Part shown: positions 14,862 through 23,871 of the stretch, one piece after another | Numbering within the stretch: the stretch's first letter is position 1 | Layout: the number at the start of each line of letters is the position of its first letter | Notes under the pieces: model-generated | What the model was told of the DNA's origin: nothing | Seen by the model: the letters and a program-made list of their open reading frames with translations, nothing else | Database searches by the model: none | Position numbers and translations under genes: made by a program | Origin: Thermosediminibacter litoriperuensis | Lineage (GTDB): Bacteria; Bacillota; Thermosediminibacteria; Thermosediminibacterales; Thermosediminibacteraceae | DNA length: 39,061 bases | Direction: 5' to 3' | Assembly (NCBI RefSeq): GCF_008124715.1 | Contig: NZ_VNHO01000019.1 | Coordinates: forward strand, 1 to 39,061

Positions 14862-16016
14862 TTATTTAAGCACAGAATCAAACATTAATTTATGTTGTTG
14901 GACTGCTCTAGTCTCCTCTATTATTTTTCTTCCGTATTCATAAGCTCTTCTTGAATAATTGTTATATTCATTTTCATCCATATCTACAAATTTCTGAATA
15001 GTATTTGTAAATAAATCTATACGATCTAATGATATCTCATAACCTGCTCCGTTTTCATGTAACTTTCTCCAAGGTGTTCTATCACTAATAATTACAGGAC
15101 ACCCCCCTAATAAAGCCTCAATGATTACATGCCCAAAGTTTTCTCCCAAAGTAGGGAAAAGAAAAATATGATAATTGTTCATTAAAGATATGATTTTATC
15201 ATGTTTTACTGCACCACAATAATTTACTTTAATATTATTTGGCATTATGTTTATTAATTTTTGACATTCATTCCAGTATAACTCATCTTCAATTGGTCCA
15301 AAAATATCAAATGAAATATTCCCTGTAAGATTTCTAATAATTTTGAGAGCCATGATTAAATTTTTCTTTCTAGTTATCCGCGATACAAATATTATTCTTA
15401 AATTGCCTTTTTCTTTTTCAATACATTTACTATAAATTAAATTTTTGTTATTGTAACTTATATTTGGAGCCAAAAATAATTTTATATTTTCCCCAAATAT
15501 TCTTTTTATATCTTGTTTTTCAGTAATGCTAGTTGCTTGCCATATACAATTTTTATATAATCCAAGTATTTTTGACACTGCTAAAAAAATTTTTTTCTTG
15601 TATTTTTTGATCTGCAATGCTCCTTTTGAAAATTCTCCCCGTGGAGCAATTATTACAGGTACTGATTTAGCTAATTTAAATTTTATACATAACAAAGGAT
15701 AAATAGTAAATTTCAACGAAAAACAACTATTTAAATACAACAAATTATAATCTATTGAATTCATTAACTGTGCTATTTTCTCTAAAGATTGATTTTCTGG
15801 TGTTAAATAATAAGTATAAGCATTTTCTATTTTATTCCATGTTTCCATATTTACATTGTTATAAGAAGTTTTATCACATAAATCACGATCAGATGTAATA
15901 ATATAAAATTCATAATCGTTTCTTAATTCTTCAACCATATTTGCTATTGACCGAATGGGTCCTCCTGCTTTATATCCAGGTAGATAATATCCAGTAAAAA
16001 TTAGTATCTTTTTCAT
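14862..16016 (-). CDS. Glycosyltransferase family 4
   Basis: This 384-aa GT-B enzyme has the N-terminal acceptor-domain loop YLPGYKAGGPIRSI near residue 13 and a C-terminal donor domain with the E-x7-E-like region GENFGHVIIEALLGGCPVII. A linker of short AT-rich codons joins them. It should add one sugar to the lipid-linked repeat unit on the cytoplasmic side. Donor and linkage cannot be read from the sequence. GGAGG six bases before the ATG fixes the start. Codon use is strongly AT-biased, in common with the rest of the variable core. Confidence 0.88.
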   Translation of the reverse strand: MKKILIFTGYYLPGYKAGGPIRSIANMVEELRNDYEFYIITSDRDLCDKTSYNNVNMETWNKIENAYTYYLTPENQSLEKIAQLMNSIDYNLLYLNSCFSLKFTIYPLLCIKFKLAKSVPVIIAPRGEFSKGALQIKKYKKKIFLAVSKILGLYKNCIWQATSITEKQDIKRIFGENIKLFLAPNISYNNKNLIYSKCIEKEKGNLRIIFVSRITRKKNLIMALKIIRNLTGNISFDIFGPIEDELYWNECQKLINIMPNNIKVNYCGAVKHDKIISLMNNYHIFLFPTLGENFGHVIIEALLGGCPVIISDRTPWRKLHENGAGYEISLDRIDLFTNTIQKFVDMDENEYNNYSRRAYEYGRKIIEETRAVQQHKLMFDSVLK

Positions 16017-16416
16017 AAAAAACCTCCAATATAGGGCAAGTCCATCATAAAATTTTAAAACACAATGTATCGACCTCGTTTTAAGTAATCACAAGCATCA
16101 TTTTAATCTTTGCTTTTAGACCGCAATGGTAAAAATATAGTTATACGGTTGAGGTCATAAATAATGTAGTTATATCATTTCTATTTACAAAATTCGGCGA
16201 TGTTACATTTATTGGAACTAATATCTTCAGTTTAACCGAATAATGAATCATTATAAAATCCTTTCTAAAAAAATCCGAAGAAGAAAAATCTGAAGGATTT
16301 TCCCAACTTGAATAAGTGAAAAATGCGTGAATAATACCGATACTCGGCTTGAAACCTTAATTCCATACACCTAATTTCATTAAGCGTTATTTTTTCTTTT
16401 TCGCGTTAATGGTTAT
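16017..16416. other. 400-bp AT-rich spacer inside the polysaccharide locus
   Basis: No gene is supported. On the minus strand there is one small frame of 36 codons (ATG near 16252, preceded by AAAGGA) with no recognisable content. A weak hairpin of AAATCC/GGATTT arms around 16276-16305 is followed by T residues and could end the upstream glycosyltransferase transcript. The unusual length within a tightly packed gene cluster suggests a lost gene, and the missing flippase is the obvious thing to look for. Confidence 0.4.
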
Positions 16417-17652
16417 TTATTTATTTGTATTTGATAACAATTGTTCTAAAAAATATAAGATTTTTTTAGATTGTACTAAGTGGTTCTTATTTTCCATCAC
16501 AAACCACCGTGCGCGTTGCCCGAATTTATGCAATTCTTCGAGTGGTATCGATAAAATATCTGTCATCCTCTTAGACATACCTTCTACAGATTCATCTTCA
16601 AACGTATATATGTATTCCTTATATTCTGACGGAATTCCTGGAAGTGGAGTGGTTAGCAAAGGTGTACCGGACGCCATGTATTCGAGTGTCTTAGAAGGGA
16701 AGGAATATTTAGTAAATTCTTCGTCTGAGGGCCGTGGGTTGACTAGCAGCGTCGCGCGAGTTTCATATTCTATTACTTCCGCATGTGTTACTGTACCAAA
16801 ATATTTGATCCTCTTATCCTCCTCTGCTACTCGTCGAATTGTATCCACATAGTCTCCCGAACCAAATATCCACAGTTCGCATTCACGTATCGGCATTTGA
16901 CTAAAAGCTTTAATAAGTTTAGAAATACCGTATCTCGCACGAAGGCTACCAGCATACATAATTGCTGGAGGAACATGTTTTTGAGAAATATCATTTTTAA
17001 GACCCCTTAAATGATCTTCGACCATGCCCTCAACAACAACATATGGTTTATTCCTAGGATTAACAATGTTCTTCATATAATCTGTCAATAACACATATCC
17101 ATCAAACCTCCTATCTAACCATTCGGAAATTCGCTTAAAAAACAGCATTAAATACTTTTTAAATATACCAGTAGTCGGAGAATAATCAAATCGAAAAGAT
17201 GAAATGTCCGGTACAAGTGTTACTACACGGCATCCCAAAAGTCTTCCTAATAATAAAGATGGTAAAGCCGTAGGGGGATATATTACGTTCAAAAAAATAA
17301 TCTTCTCTTTTATTCTATGGTTTGCAATAAGCCACCTTAACACAAACCAAAACGTATAGAGCAGAATCGTTATTTGCTTAAGACAAGGCAGATTCAAGAA
17401 AGGAATATACCTGACTGGTATACCTTTATAAATAAGCTCTGCCTTCCTAAAGCAAATAATATGGGGGTAATGTGGATATGTACTAACGGGTATGTAAGAT
17501 AATAGTTCTATCTCGCTCTCACTACTTATACCTTCAACTATCATACGCTCAAATCGTTGCCCCGCAATTGAAGGTTTTATAGTTTTGGAATTCCACACAA
17601 GATTATAAAAAAATTTCTCTTCACAAATGCAACCGATAAAAAGAATCTTCAT
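16417..17652 (-). CDS. Glycosyltransferase family 4
   Basis: This is a GT4 enzyme of about 411 aa. The N-terminal half has a possible membrane-associated stretch (ITILLYTFWFVLRWLI) as in WbuB-type enzymes that work on undecaprenyl-linked acceptors. The C-terminal half has the donor-binding pattern: MYAGSLRARYG, then VNPRPSDEEFTKYSFPSKTL and EYMASGTPLL. I chose the ATG at 17652 with AGGAG nine bases upstream; the ATG at 17673 has no ribosome site. It begins 24 bp after the polymerase stop. Substrate unknown. Confidence 0.88.
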   Translation of the reverse strand: MKILFIGCICEEKFFYNLVWNSKTIKPSIAGQRFERMIVEGISSESEIELLSYIPVSTYPHYPHIICFRKAELIYKGIPVRYIPFLNLPCLKQITILLYTFWFVLRWLIANHRIKEKIIFLNVIYPPTALPSLLLGRLLGCRVVTLVPDISSFRFDYSPTTGIFKKYLMLFFKRISEWLDRRFDGYVLLTDYMKNIVNPRNKPYVVVEGMVEDHLRGLKNDISQKHVPPAIMYAGSLRARYGISKLIKAFSQMPIRECELWIFGSGDYVDTIRRVAEEDKRIKYFGTVTHAEVIEYETRATLLVNPRPSDEEFTKYSFPSKTLEYMASGTPLLTTPLPGIPSEYKEYIYTFEDESVEGMSKRMTDILSIPLEELHKFGQRARWFVMENKNHLVQSKKILYFLEQLLSNTNK

Positions 17653-17676
17653 TTTTGCAAACTCCTTCTTCATTAT

Positions 17677-19059
17677 TTAACCAGTAATAACATTATTATA
17701 TTTAGCATTAACCCCATGTTTTTTTGTGAAATATATGCGTCGCAAAAACCAGTACAAGAACCAGAACCAAGAACCAAAAAATGTTTCTCCCTCTTGAAAT
17801 AATTGGTTGTTTGCAGGAATATAAAAAAGTAATATATTTAGCAAAGAAAATATAATCAATGATATATGATCATTACTCAAAAGACTTTCTAGCCATACTG
17901 TAGCATAAATAAATCCTATGATAAACATCAGTAAAATAACTCCGAAAAACGTTATATCAGATGCTGGCCAAACATAAAAACTTGACCATACTCTCCCTGT
18001 TGGCCAATTATCATCGTAAAGCTTGTATGAATATGTCAATTTTTTTACATTACTAAGTCCCAATATCTCCTCTGCATTCTCAAGGAGAAACAGTGAATAC
18101 CCGATGCCATACGAAAAGTGAAACGGTTTGTCTAGGGCAAGCGACAATCCATAATATCCCTGGCTCAAATAAGCCATTAATTTAGCAGCACCATATTTCT
18201 GAAGCTCAGTTTTAAACGGAGCTAATAATACATTATCTATTTGAATAGTATTACCAGTGAAACTATTATAGAGTGAATACGTCCGCGAGGATATTACCAT
18301 AGTAAAATAATTAAAAAAAACCCATCCAAGTAAGCTTATAATTATGAAATACATGATTAGAATTCTCAACATTCTTTTATTGAGATGGAAAACATAAGAA
18401 CCGGTTTTATCAATAAATAGCTTTATTTTTTTAAGCATTAAGATCATAGTAAATATAATTAGGTAATCAGCTAAACTCTTATTTTTACCACGAGAAATGT
18501 CAATGGAAATATAATAAATAATTGAAAATAGTAATAGAATTTTTTCTAATCTTCTAAGCTGATCCCATTTGTAAATCCCTAACGGAACACATGCTATTAA
18601 TGCAGGACTGACCATCATTCGTAAATATTCTGGCCATGCCACCTTTTTTGACTCATAATATGCTTTCCCAAAGTTAGTAATTGCATTTAGAACATCAGGG
18701 ATAACGTTTCCAGTTCTCGCATATGATGTAATAGGAAGAAAGAGGAAATAGACTAATAATGAAAAACGAAACAGCGGCCGAAAAGATTTGCAACGATAAA
18801 CTAATTTTCTTTTTTTAGTACCTAAAATGTATCCAATGAGCAACGAGGTATTAGCGAAAAATAGAAATGTATATAACTTAACAGGGTTTTTAATAGGCCA
18901 TTCGTTCGGTCCAAAAGTAAAAAATATTATTGTCATTAGTAGATAGCTCATCACAATAATAATGGGCAAATATTTAAAGATACCACTCAAAGTTGAAATA
19001 TTAATTATAAATGGCGTTTTAAAGCTTTTGCACATGTTATTAATCATATTCAATTTCAC
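17677..19059 (-). CDS. wzy: Wzy-like O-antigen/capsule repeat-unit polymerase
   Basis: This 460-aa polytopic membrane protein has about 11-12 hydrophobic segments. A large extracellular loop at about residues 265-370 contains ISSRTYSLYNSF and the later WPTGRVWSSFYVWPASDITF, the W-S/D-x-G type region often seen in oligosaccharide repeat-unit polymerases. It should join undecaprenyl-linked repeat units outside the membrane. The start is uncertain between GTG 19059, TTG 19053 and ATG 19047, since GGAG lies at 19060-19063. Sequence conservation in Wzy is low, so the name rests on topology and location. A Wzx flippase would have a different, 12-14 helix MATE-like pattern. Confidence 0.75.
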   Translation of the reverse strand: MKLNMINNMCKSFKTPFIINISTLSGIFKYLPIIIVMSYLLMTIIFFTFGPNEWPIKNPVKLYTFLFFANTSLLIGYILGTKKRKLVYRCKSFRPLFRFSLLVYFLFLPITSYARTGNVIPDVLNAITNFGKAYYESKKVAWPEYLRMMVSPALIACVPLGIYKWDQLRRLEKILLLFSIIYYISIDISRGKNKSLADYLIIFTMILMLKKIKLFIDKTGSYVFHLNKRMLRILIMYFIIISLLGWVFFNYFTMVISSRTYSLYNSFTGNTIQIDNVLLAPFKTELQKYGAAKLMAYLSQGYYGLSLALDKPFHFSYGIGYSLFLLENAEEILGLSNVKKLTYSYKLYDDNWPTGRVWSSFYVWPASDITFFGVILLMFIIGFIYATVWLESLLSNDHISLIIFSLLNILLFYIPANNQLFQEGETFFGSWFWFLYWFLRRIYFTKKHGVNAKYNNVITG

Positions 19060-19266
19060 TCCGCATTATCAATAAAAATATTTTTTATCTCATTTATGAT
19101 TATGGGTATTCTTCCTAACTATTTAAAAAGAAAAAACCATTTTTCCTATCGTTTTTTTACAGGGTTCGAACGAGACACAAAAGGGCTCTTTATCGCGAAA
19201 AACATAAATTATCATTTCCTTTATTTTTTATTTGCTCAAATGCTCAAAGCTGTTGGTTATTGAAAA

Positions 19267-20391
19267 TTATTTCCTCCACACAAATTTATCCACTATTTTT
19301 GTGTAACTTTGTATCAGTTTTACCACTTTAACCGAAACATTGTCATCTTCGTAATCCGATGCAAGAACAGTTTTCTCTCTATTTTCCCACATTTCCCGGC
19401 AAAGATTAATGGCCTGAATAATATCTCGCTCTGAAATGCCACCAATTATAATAGTGCCTTTGTCCAGTACTTCTGGACGTTCCGTCGATGTCCTTATTAA
19501 TACGGCCGGAAAACCCAATATAGCCGATTCTTCAGAAAGGGTGCCGCTGTCAGATAATACACAAAATGAATTTAACTGTAATTTATTGTAGTCAAAAAAG
19601 CCAAAAGGCTTTAATTTTCTTATCATCGGATGGAATTTAAAGCATCTGTTTTCTATTTGTTTCCAGCTCCGTGGGTGTGTAGAATAAACTACAGGCATCT
19701 GATATTTTTCGGCTATACTGTTTAAAGCATTCATCAATGAGAAAAAGTTTTTTTCATTATCAATATTTTCTTCACGGTGGGCTGAAACTACTATATATTT
19801 ACCAGGTTCAAGACCGAGTTCTTCTAATATTTTGCTCTGCTGAATTTTATCCATATTTTTACGCAAAACTTCCGTCATGGGGGAGCCGGTGACGAAAATA
19901 TGTTCCTTACGGATACCTTCCGAAAGTAAATAGCGTCTGCTGTGTTCCGTGTATGGAAGATTTATATCACTGATATGGTCAACTATTTTCCGGTTTATTT
20001 CTTCAGGCACGTTCTGATCAAAGCAGCGGTTACCTGCTTCCATATGGAATATAGGGATTTTCAGCCTTTTCGCGGAAATGGCACAGAGGGCGCTGTTTGT
20101 ATCACCGAGGATAAGGAGTGCATCAGGTTTTTCCTTTTCCATAACTTCATAGGATTTTGCAATAATATTGCCTATAGTTTCACCAAGATGTTTGCCAGCC
20201 GCATTCAAATAATAATCTGGTTCACGAAGGCCCAGTTCCTCAAAAAAAACCTGATTTAAAGTATAATCCCAGTTCTGTCCTGTGTGGACAAGAATATGAT
20301 TGAAATATCTGTCGCAAGCTTTTATAACTTCCGAAAGTCTGATTATTTCGGGTCTTGTGCCAACAACAGTCATAACCTTGAGTTTATCCAC
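19267..20391 (-). CDS. capG: UDP-N-acetyl sugar 2-epimerase, CapG/FnlC type
   Basis: The 374-aa enzyme belongs to the non-hydrolysing UDP-GlcNAc 2-epimerase family: TVVGTRPEIIR near residue 9, the VHTGQNWD loop, LILGDTNSALC, HMEAGNRCFDQNVPEEINRK, and SDSGTLSEES in the donor domain. The variant GNRCFDQNVPEE instead of the WecB-type GLRT motif, and its position after capF, fit CapG/FnlC, which epimerises UDP-2-acetamido-2,6-dideoxy-L-talose to UDP-N-acetyl-L-fucosamine. The GTG start has GGAGG nine bases upstream, within the end of capF, 4 bp separating the two genes. Confidence 0.92.
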   Translation of the reverse strand: MDKLKVMTVVGTRPEIIRLSEVIKACDRYFNHILVHTGQNWDYTLNQVFFEELGLREPDYYLNAAGKHLGETIGNIIAKSYEVMEKEKPDALLILGDTNSALCAISAKRLKIPIFHMEAGNRCFDQNVPEEINRKIVDHISDINLPYTEHSRRYLLSEGIRKEHIFVTGSPMTEVLRKNMDKIQQSKILEELGLEPGKYIVVSAHREENIDNEKNFFSLMNALNSIAEKYQMPVVYSTHPRSWKQIENRCFKFHPMIRKLKPFGFFDYNKLQLNSFCVLSDSGTLSEESAILGFPAVLIRTSTERPEVLDKGTIIIGGISERDIIQAINLCREMWENREKTVLASDYEDDNVSVKVVKLIQSYTKIVDKFVWRK

Positions 20392-20395
20392 TTAT

Positions 20396-21511
20396 TCAGA
20401 CCTCCATATAGTAAGTATCGGGCTTATCTGGTTCAAAAATTTCATCCGCCCAGAATATGGTGATTAAATCGGTATCTCCAATGTTGGTTATGGAATGGGT
20501 ATAACCTGCCGGGATATCCAGGACTTTTAGATTGTCGCCGGAAACACGGTACTCAATTACATTATCCCCCCGTATCTGACGGAATTTTATTAAGGCCTCA
20601 CCTTGAATTACAAGGAATTTTTCCACTTTAGTATGATGCCAATGATTCCCCCGTGTAATACCGGGTTTAGTTTTTGAGATAAATATCTGGCCAAAATGCC
20701 TGGATTTTATAAACTCTGCCAACCATCCCCTGTTATCGGATTTCATATCAAGCTCGTAGCCAAAATCGTCTTCCGGTAAGTATGAAACGTATGTAGCGTA
20801 AAGAAAACGTGTAAAATCGTCTTCAAAATCCGGCATTATTAAAGATTTTCGGCTTTGGGCAAATTCAAACAGCTTATCCGCCAATTCCTGGAGTGTTATC
20901 TTGAAAGTACGGGGAATTATACAATAGCCGTCTTCATCCATATGCGGATTACCATTTAATGCATTAATAAACTCCGATACCACATCGTCAATATAGACCA
21001 ATGTCAATTCTTTAGATGGGTCATTTATATTAATAGGAAGCCCCCGCGCGATGTTGTAGCAGAAGGTTGCGACGACAGAATTATAATTAGGGTGGCACCA
21101 TTTACCAAATACATTAGGTAGTCTATAAATATAAATATTTATCCCATTATTTTTTGACCAACTCAGCAGTGCCTGTTCAGCGGCCAACTTACTGATACCA
21201 TACGGATTGTTCAATGTCGCCTGTATGGATGATGAAAATAATACCGGAATTTTCCGATTTTGTTTATCCAGTAAATTTAAAAGATGCTCTGTGAAACCAC
21301 GATTACCGGAGTCATATTCTGATAAATCCTGCGGGCGATTTACCCCTGCCAGATGAAAAATGAAATCCGACTTTTTTATTAATTGCTCCAATTCTTCAAT
21401 TGTATTGTTGCGATTGTATGTTAAAATTTTTAAATCCTTATTTTGTTCTAATGATGTAACAAGATTTTTACCTATAAACCCGTCTGCGCCGGTAATAAGC
21501 ACTGTTCTCAT
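20396..21511 (-). CDS. capF: Bifunctional reductase with cupin domain, CapF/FnlB type
   Basis: The product is 371 aa. The N-terminal short-chain dehydrogenase domain has GADGFIG at residues 8-14 and the YGISK active-site pair. The C-terminal ~110 residues form a cupin with GNHWHHTKVEKFLVIQG, a likely metal site. In the CapE-CapF-CapG pathway CapF epimerises at C3 and reduces the 4-keto intermediate with NADPH, giving UDP-2-acetamido-2,6-dideoxy-L-talose. The start ATG at 21511 has GGAGG seven bases before it; this lies inside the capE coding end, so the genes overlap by 44 bp. The longer frame from 21553 lacks a ribosome site. Confidence 0.93.
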   Translation of the reverse strand: MRTVLITGADGFIGKNLVTSLEQNKDLKILTYNRNNTIEELEQLIKKSDFIFHLAGVNRPQDLSEYDSGNRGFTEHLLNLLDKQNRKIPVLFSSSIQATLNNPYGISKLAAEQALLSWSKNNGINIYIYRLPNVFGKWCHPNYNSVVATFCYNIARGLPININDPSKELTLVYIDDVVSEFINALNGNPHMDEDGYCIIPRTFKITLQELADKLFEFAQSRKSLIMPDFEDDFTRFLYATYVSYLPEDDFGYELDMKSDNRGWLAEFIKSRHFGQIFISKTKPGITRGNHWHHTKVEKFLVIQGEALIKFRQIRGDNVIEYRVSGDNLKVLDIPAGYTHSITNIGDTDLITIFWADEIFEPDKPDTYYMEV

Positions 21512-22532
21512 AATATAGCCTCCAGTCTTCAAGCTCACGTTTAATAAAATCAAGGCTTAATAATTTTTCTTTCACTTGTTCTACATTTAGTCGTTCAGTA
21601 TTATGCGAAGTATATTCACAACCATAGCTTATTTCTTCACTGCCTTTAACGAAATATTTATCATAATTTAAATCTCTGTTATCAGCTGGAATTCTATAAT
21701 ATTTGCCAAGATCTTCGGCACGGACCATTTCTTCACGAGTCAGCAATGTTTCATACAATTTTTCACCATGACGGGTACCGATTATCTTTATTTCATTATC
21801 AGCGTTAAAAATTTCTTTTATGGCTTGAGCAAGATCACCTATCGTACATGCCGGAGCTTTTTGAACGAAAATATCACCCTGCCTGCCAAATTTAAACGTA
21901 AATAGTACCAATTCCACCGCTTCATCTAAGGACATCATAAAGCGGGTCATATTCGGATCTGTCACAGTTAAGGGTTGTCCTGATTTTATTTGCTGAACAA
22001 ATAGGGGTATGACCGAACCTCGAGAAGCCATCACATTACCATAGCGTGTACCGCAAATTGTTGTTTTATCTGGATCGACGGTTCTTGATTTTGCAACCAT
22101 AATCTTTTCCATCATAGCTTTTGATATGCCCATGGCATTGATGGGATAGACTGCTTTATCCGTTGAAAGGCATATAACCTTTTTTACTCCATATGCGATT
22201 GCAGCATTTAATACATTTTCTGTGCCCAATATATTTGTTTTTACAGCTTCCATAGGAAAAAATTCACAGGAAGGTACTTGCTTTAGAGCAGCAGCATGAA
22301 AAACATAGTCAACTCCATTCATTGCTGCGGCGATGCTATCATATTGCCGCACATCACCAATAAAAAATTTAACCTTGCTGTTTTTCAGTTCTTTACGCAT
22401 ATCGTCCTGCTTTTTTTCATCACGAGAAAATATTCGTATTTCTCCTATATCTGTATTCAAAAATCTTTTAAGTACCGCATTGCCAAAAGAGCCTGTCCCT
22501 CCAGTAATGAGGAGAACTTTATCCTTGAACAT
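21468..22532 (-). CDS. capE: UDP-GlcNAc 4,6-dehydratase/5-epimerase, CapE/FnlA type
   Basis: The 354-aa soluble enzyme has GGTGSFG at residues 11-17 and the catalytic STDKAVYPINAMGISK, where Met replaces the usual Tyr of YxxxK, as in FlaA1/CapE. It inverts C5 while dehydrating, giving UDP-2-acetamido-2,6-dideoxy-beta-L-arabino-hexos-4-ulose, the first step to UDP-L-FucNAc. The ATG has AGGAG 10 bases upstream. The C-terminus runs 44 bp into capF and ends in an Arg-rich tail (RRRRVYR), which may be a slightly extended, non-essential end. It is soluble and separate from the membrane-bound EpsC-type dehydratase in the same locus, so two distinct dehydratase branches exist. Confidence 0.93.
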   Translation of the reverse strand: MFKDKVLLITGGTGSFGNAVLKRFLNTDIGEIRIFSRDEKKQDDMRKELKNSKVKFFIGDVRQYDSIAAAMNGVDYVFHAAALKQVPSCEFFPMEAVKTNILGTENVLNAAIAYGVKKVICLSTDKAVYPINAMGISKAMMEKIMVAKSRTVDPDKTTICGTRYGNVMASRGSVIPLFVQQIKSGQPLTVTDPNMTRFMMSLDEAVELVLFTFKFGRQGDIFVQKAPACTIGDLAQAIKEIFNADNEIKIIGTRHGEKLYETLLTREEMVRAEDLGKYYRIPADNRDLNYDKYFVKGSEEISYGCEYTSHNTERLNVEQVKEKLLSLDFIKRELEDWRLYYENSAYYRRRRVYR

Positions 22533-22550
22533 TTTTCATCAACTCCTAAA

Positions 22551-23756
22551 TTATTTAAAATGGGACATTATTATGTCGTATTGTTTTGAAACGGTATAAT
22601 ATTTTTCAAGATAAGCCCGTCCATTAAGTCCCATCTGAATGCGAAGCGATTTATCCGATGCTAATCTTTCTATTATGTTAATAAATCCTTTAATATCTCC
22701 ACTTTTTGCCCACAGTCCACATCCGGATTCAATTAATATATCTTTCAAATCTGTATTAACATCAGTTGCAGCGGCGATTGGCAACGCTGCTTCCATATAT
22801 GACGTCAATCTTGAGGGAATATTCGGTATTGTGAAGCGTTGATCAAGGAAAATAAGGCCTACATCGCAACTTTCAAGAATTTTATCATAACTATCTTTTG
22901 GCAGGAAACTTAATAACTTTACATTTTTGTGTTTATTCTGTTTAAGGTGGGTTTCAATGCGACCGTATTCTGTCCCGGAACCTACTATAAGAAAAAAGAA
23001 ATTTTCTTTATTTTTTATATAATCTAATACCTCTAAAAGAAAATCAATTCCCTGTGGCTTTCCGAGATTGCCTCCATAGATAAAAACAACAGCATCATTC
23101 GGTATGCCATATTTATCTCGAAATTCCTTATTTGACTTATTAATATGTAGCAACGGCCGTGGTTTAATACAATTAGGAGAGACCTCAACCTTTTGTGGAT
23201 TTATTTCTGGATTATGCTTTAATAAATATTCCACATTAGCACTAGACATGCACCCTATAAAATCAGATATATCATAGAGGCGTTTTTCTTTATTGCGAAA
23301 ATATCTCCACAGTAAACTTCCCTTTCTAATCATACCTAAATCAACAGCATTTTGAGGGAAGATATCTTTTAACAGGAGGTAAGTATGACATTTATCCCTT
23401 GCTTTGACAAATCTAACTACTTTTTCAAAAGTTATAGGTGGAGTGGAGTATAAAACTAGATCAAAACGTATATCTTTAAAATATTTTTTTATAGCATTTT
23501 TAAATTGACTCTCGATAAGAATAGTTGAAATTCCTTTTTCAATAGGATTTGTTTGTTTTATATTACCAGTCCGAACTTTTAATACATGAATCCCATGGTC
23601 TTCAATATATTCAGTGGGTTTCCCGTAACGGCGCTCACGCGGACATATAATATATACATTTTGGCCTCTATCTCTGAATTCTCGCATGAGATCAGTGTAT
23701 ATACCTCGCTGGGTAACTGATTCAATGTCCACCACTGTGATAAATAATATATTCAT
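22551..23756 (-). CDS. wbuB: Glycosyltransferase family 4, WbuB-like (probable L-FucNAc transferase)
   Basis: This GT4 enzyme of about 401 aa has the WbuB-type N-terminus (opening VDIESVTQRGIYTDLM, then VYIICPRERRYGK) and a donor domain with FIYGGNLGKPQGIDFL, GSGTEYGRIE and NIPSRLTSYMEAALPI. In E. coli O26 and relatives wbuB follows fnlA-fnlB-fnlC and encodes the L-FucNAc transferase; the same four genes lie together here in a different order. The ATG at 23756 follows GGGTGG at six bases; a frame from 23783 is less likely. The 18-bp gap to capE indicates a single transcript. The role is a well-supported inference. Confidence 0.85.
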   Translation of the reverse strand: MNILFITVVDIESVTQRGIYTDLMREFRDRGQNVYIICPRERRYGKPTEYIEDHGIHVLKVRTGNIKQTNPIEKGISTILIESQFKNAIKKYFKDIRFDLVLYSTPPITFEKVVRFVKARDKCHTYLLLKDIFPQNAVDLGMIRKGSLLWRYFRNKEKRLYDISDFIGCMSSANVEYLLKHNPEINPQKVEVSPNCIKPRPLLHINKSNKEFRDKYGIPNDAVVFIYGGNLGKPQGIDFLLEVLDYIKNKENFFFLIVGSGTEYGRIETHLKQNKHKNVKLLSFLPKDSYDKILESCDVGLIFLDQRFTIPNIPSRLTSYMEAALPIAAATDVNTDLKDILIESGCGLWAKSGDIKGFINIIERLASDKSLRIQMGLNGRAYLEKYYTVSKQYDIIMSHFK

Positions 23757-23871
23757 CGTATACCACCCAAAAATATAAATCAATTAAATTCATTGTATTT
23801 ATTTTTTTCTCTACGAAACCCGTCTTTATGGATGTTTTCCCGGGCAATATGGTGTGGCGTTAACTCATATC

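Noticed and set aside
16150-16260. 36-codon minus-strand frame with AAAGGA upstream in the long spacer
   Set aside because: It is too short and compositionally ordinary in very AT-rich DNA, with no recognisable motif, so it is not listed as a gene.
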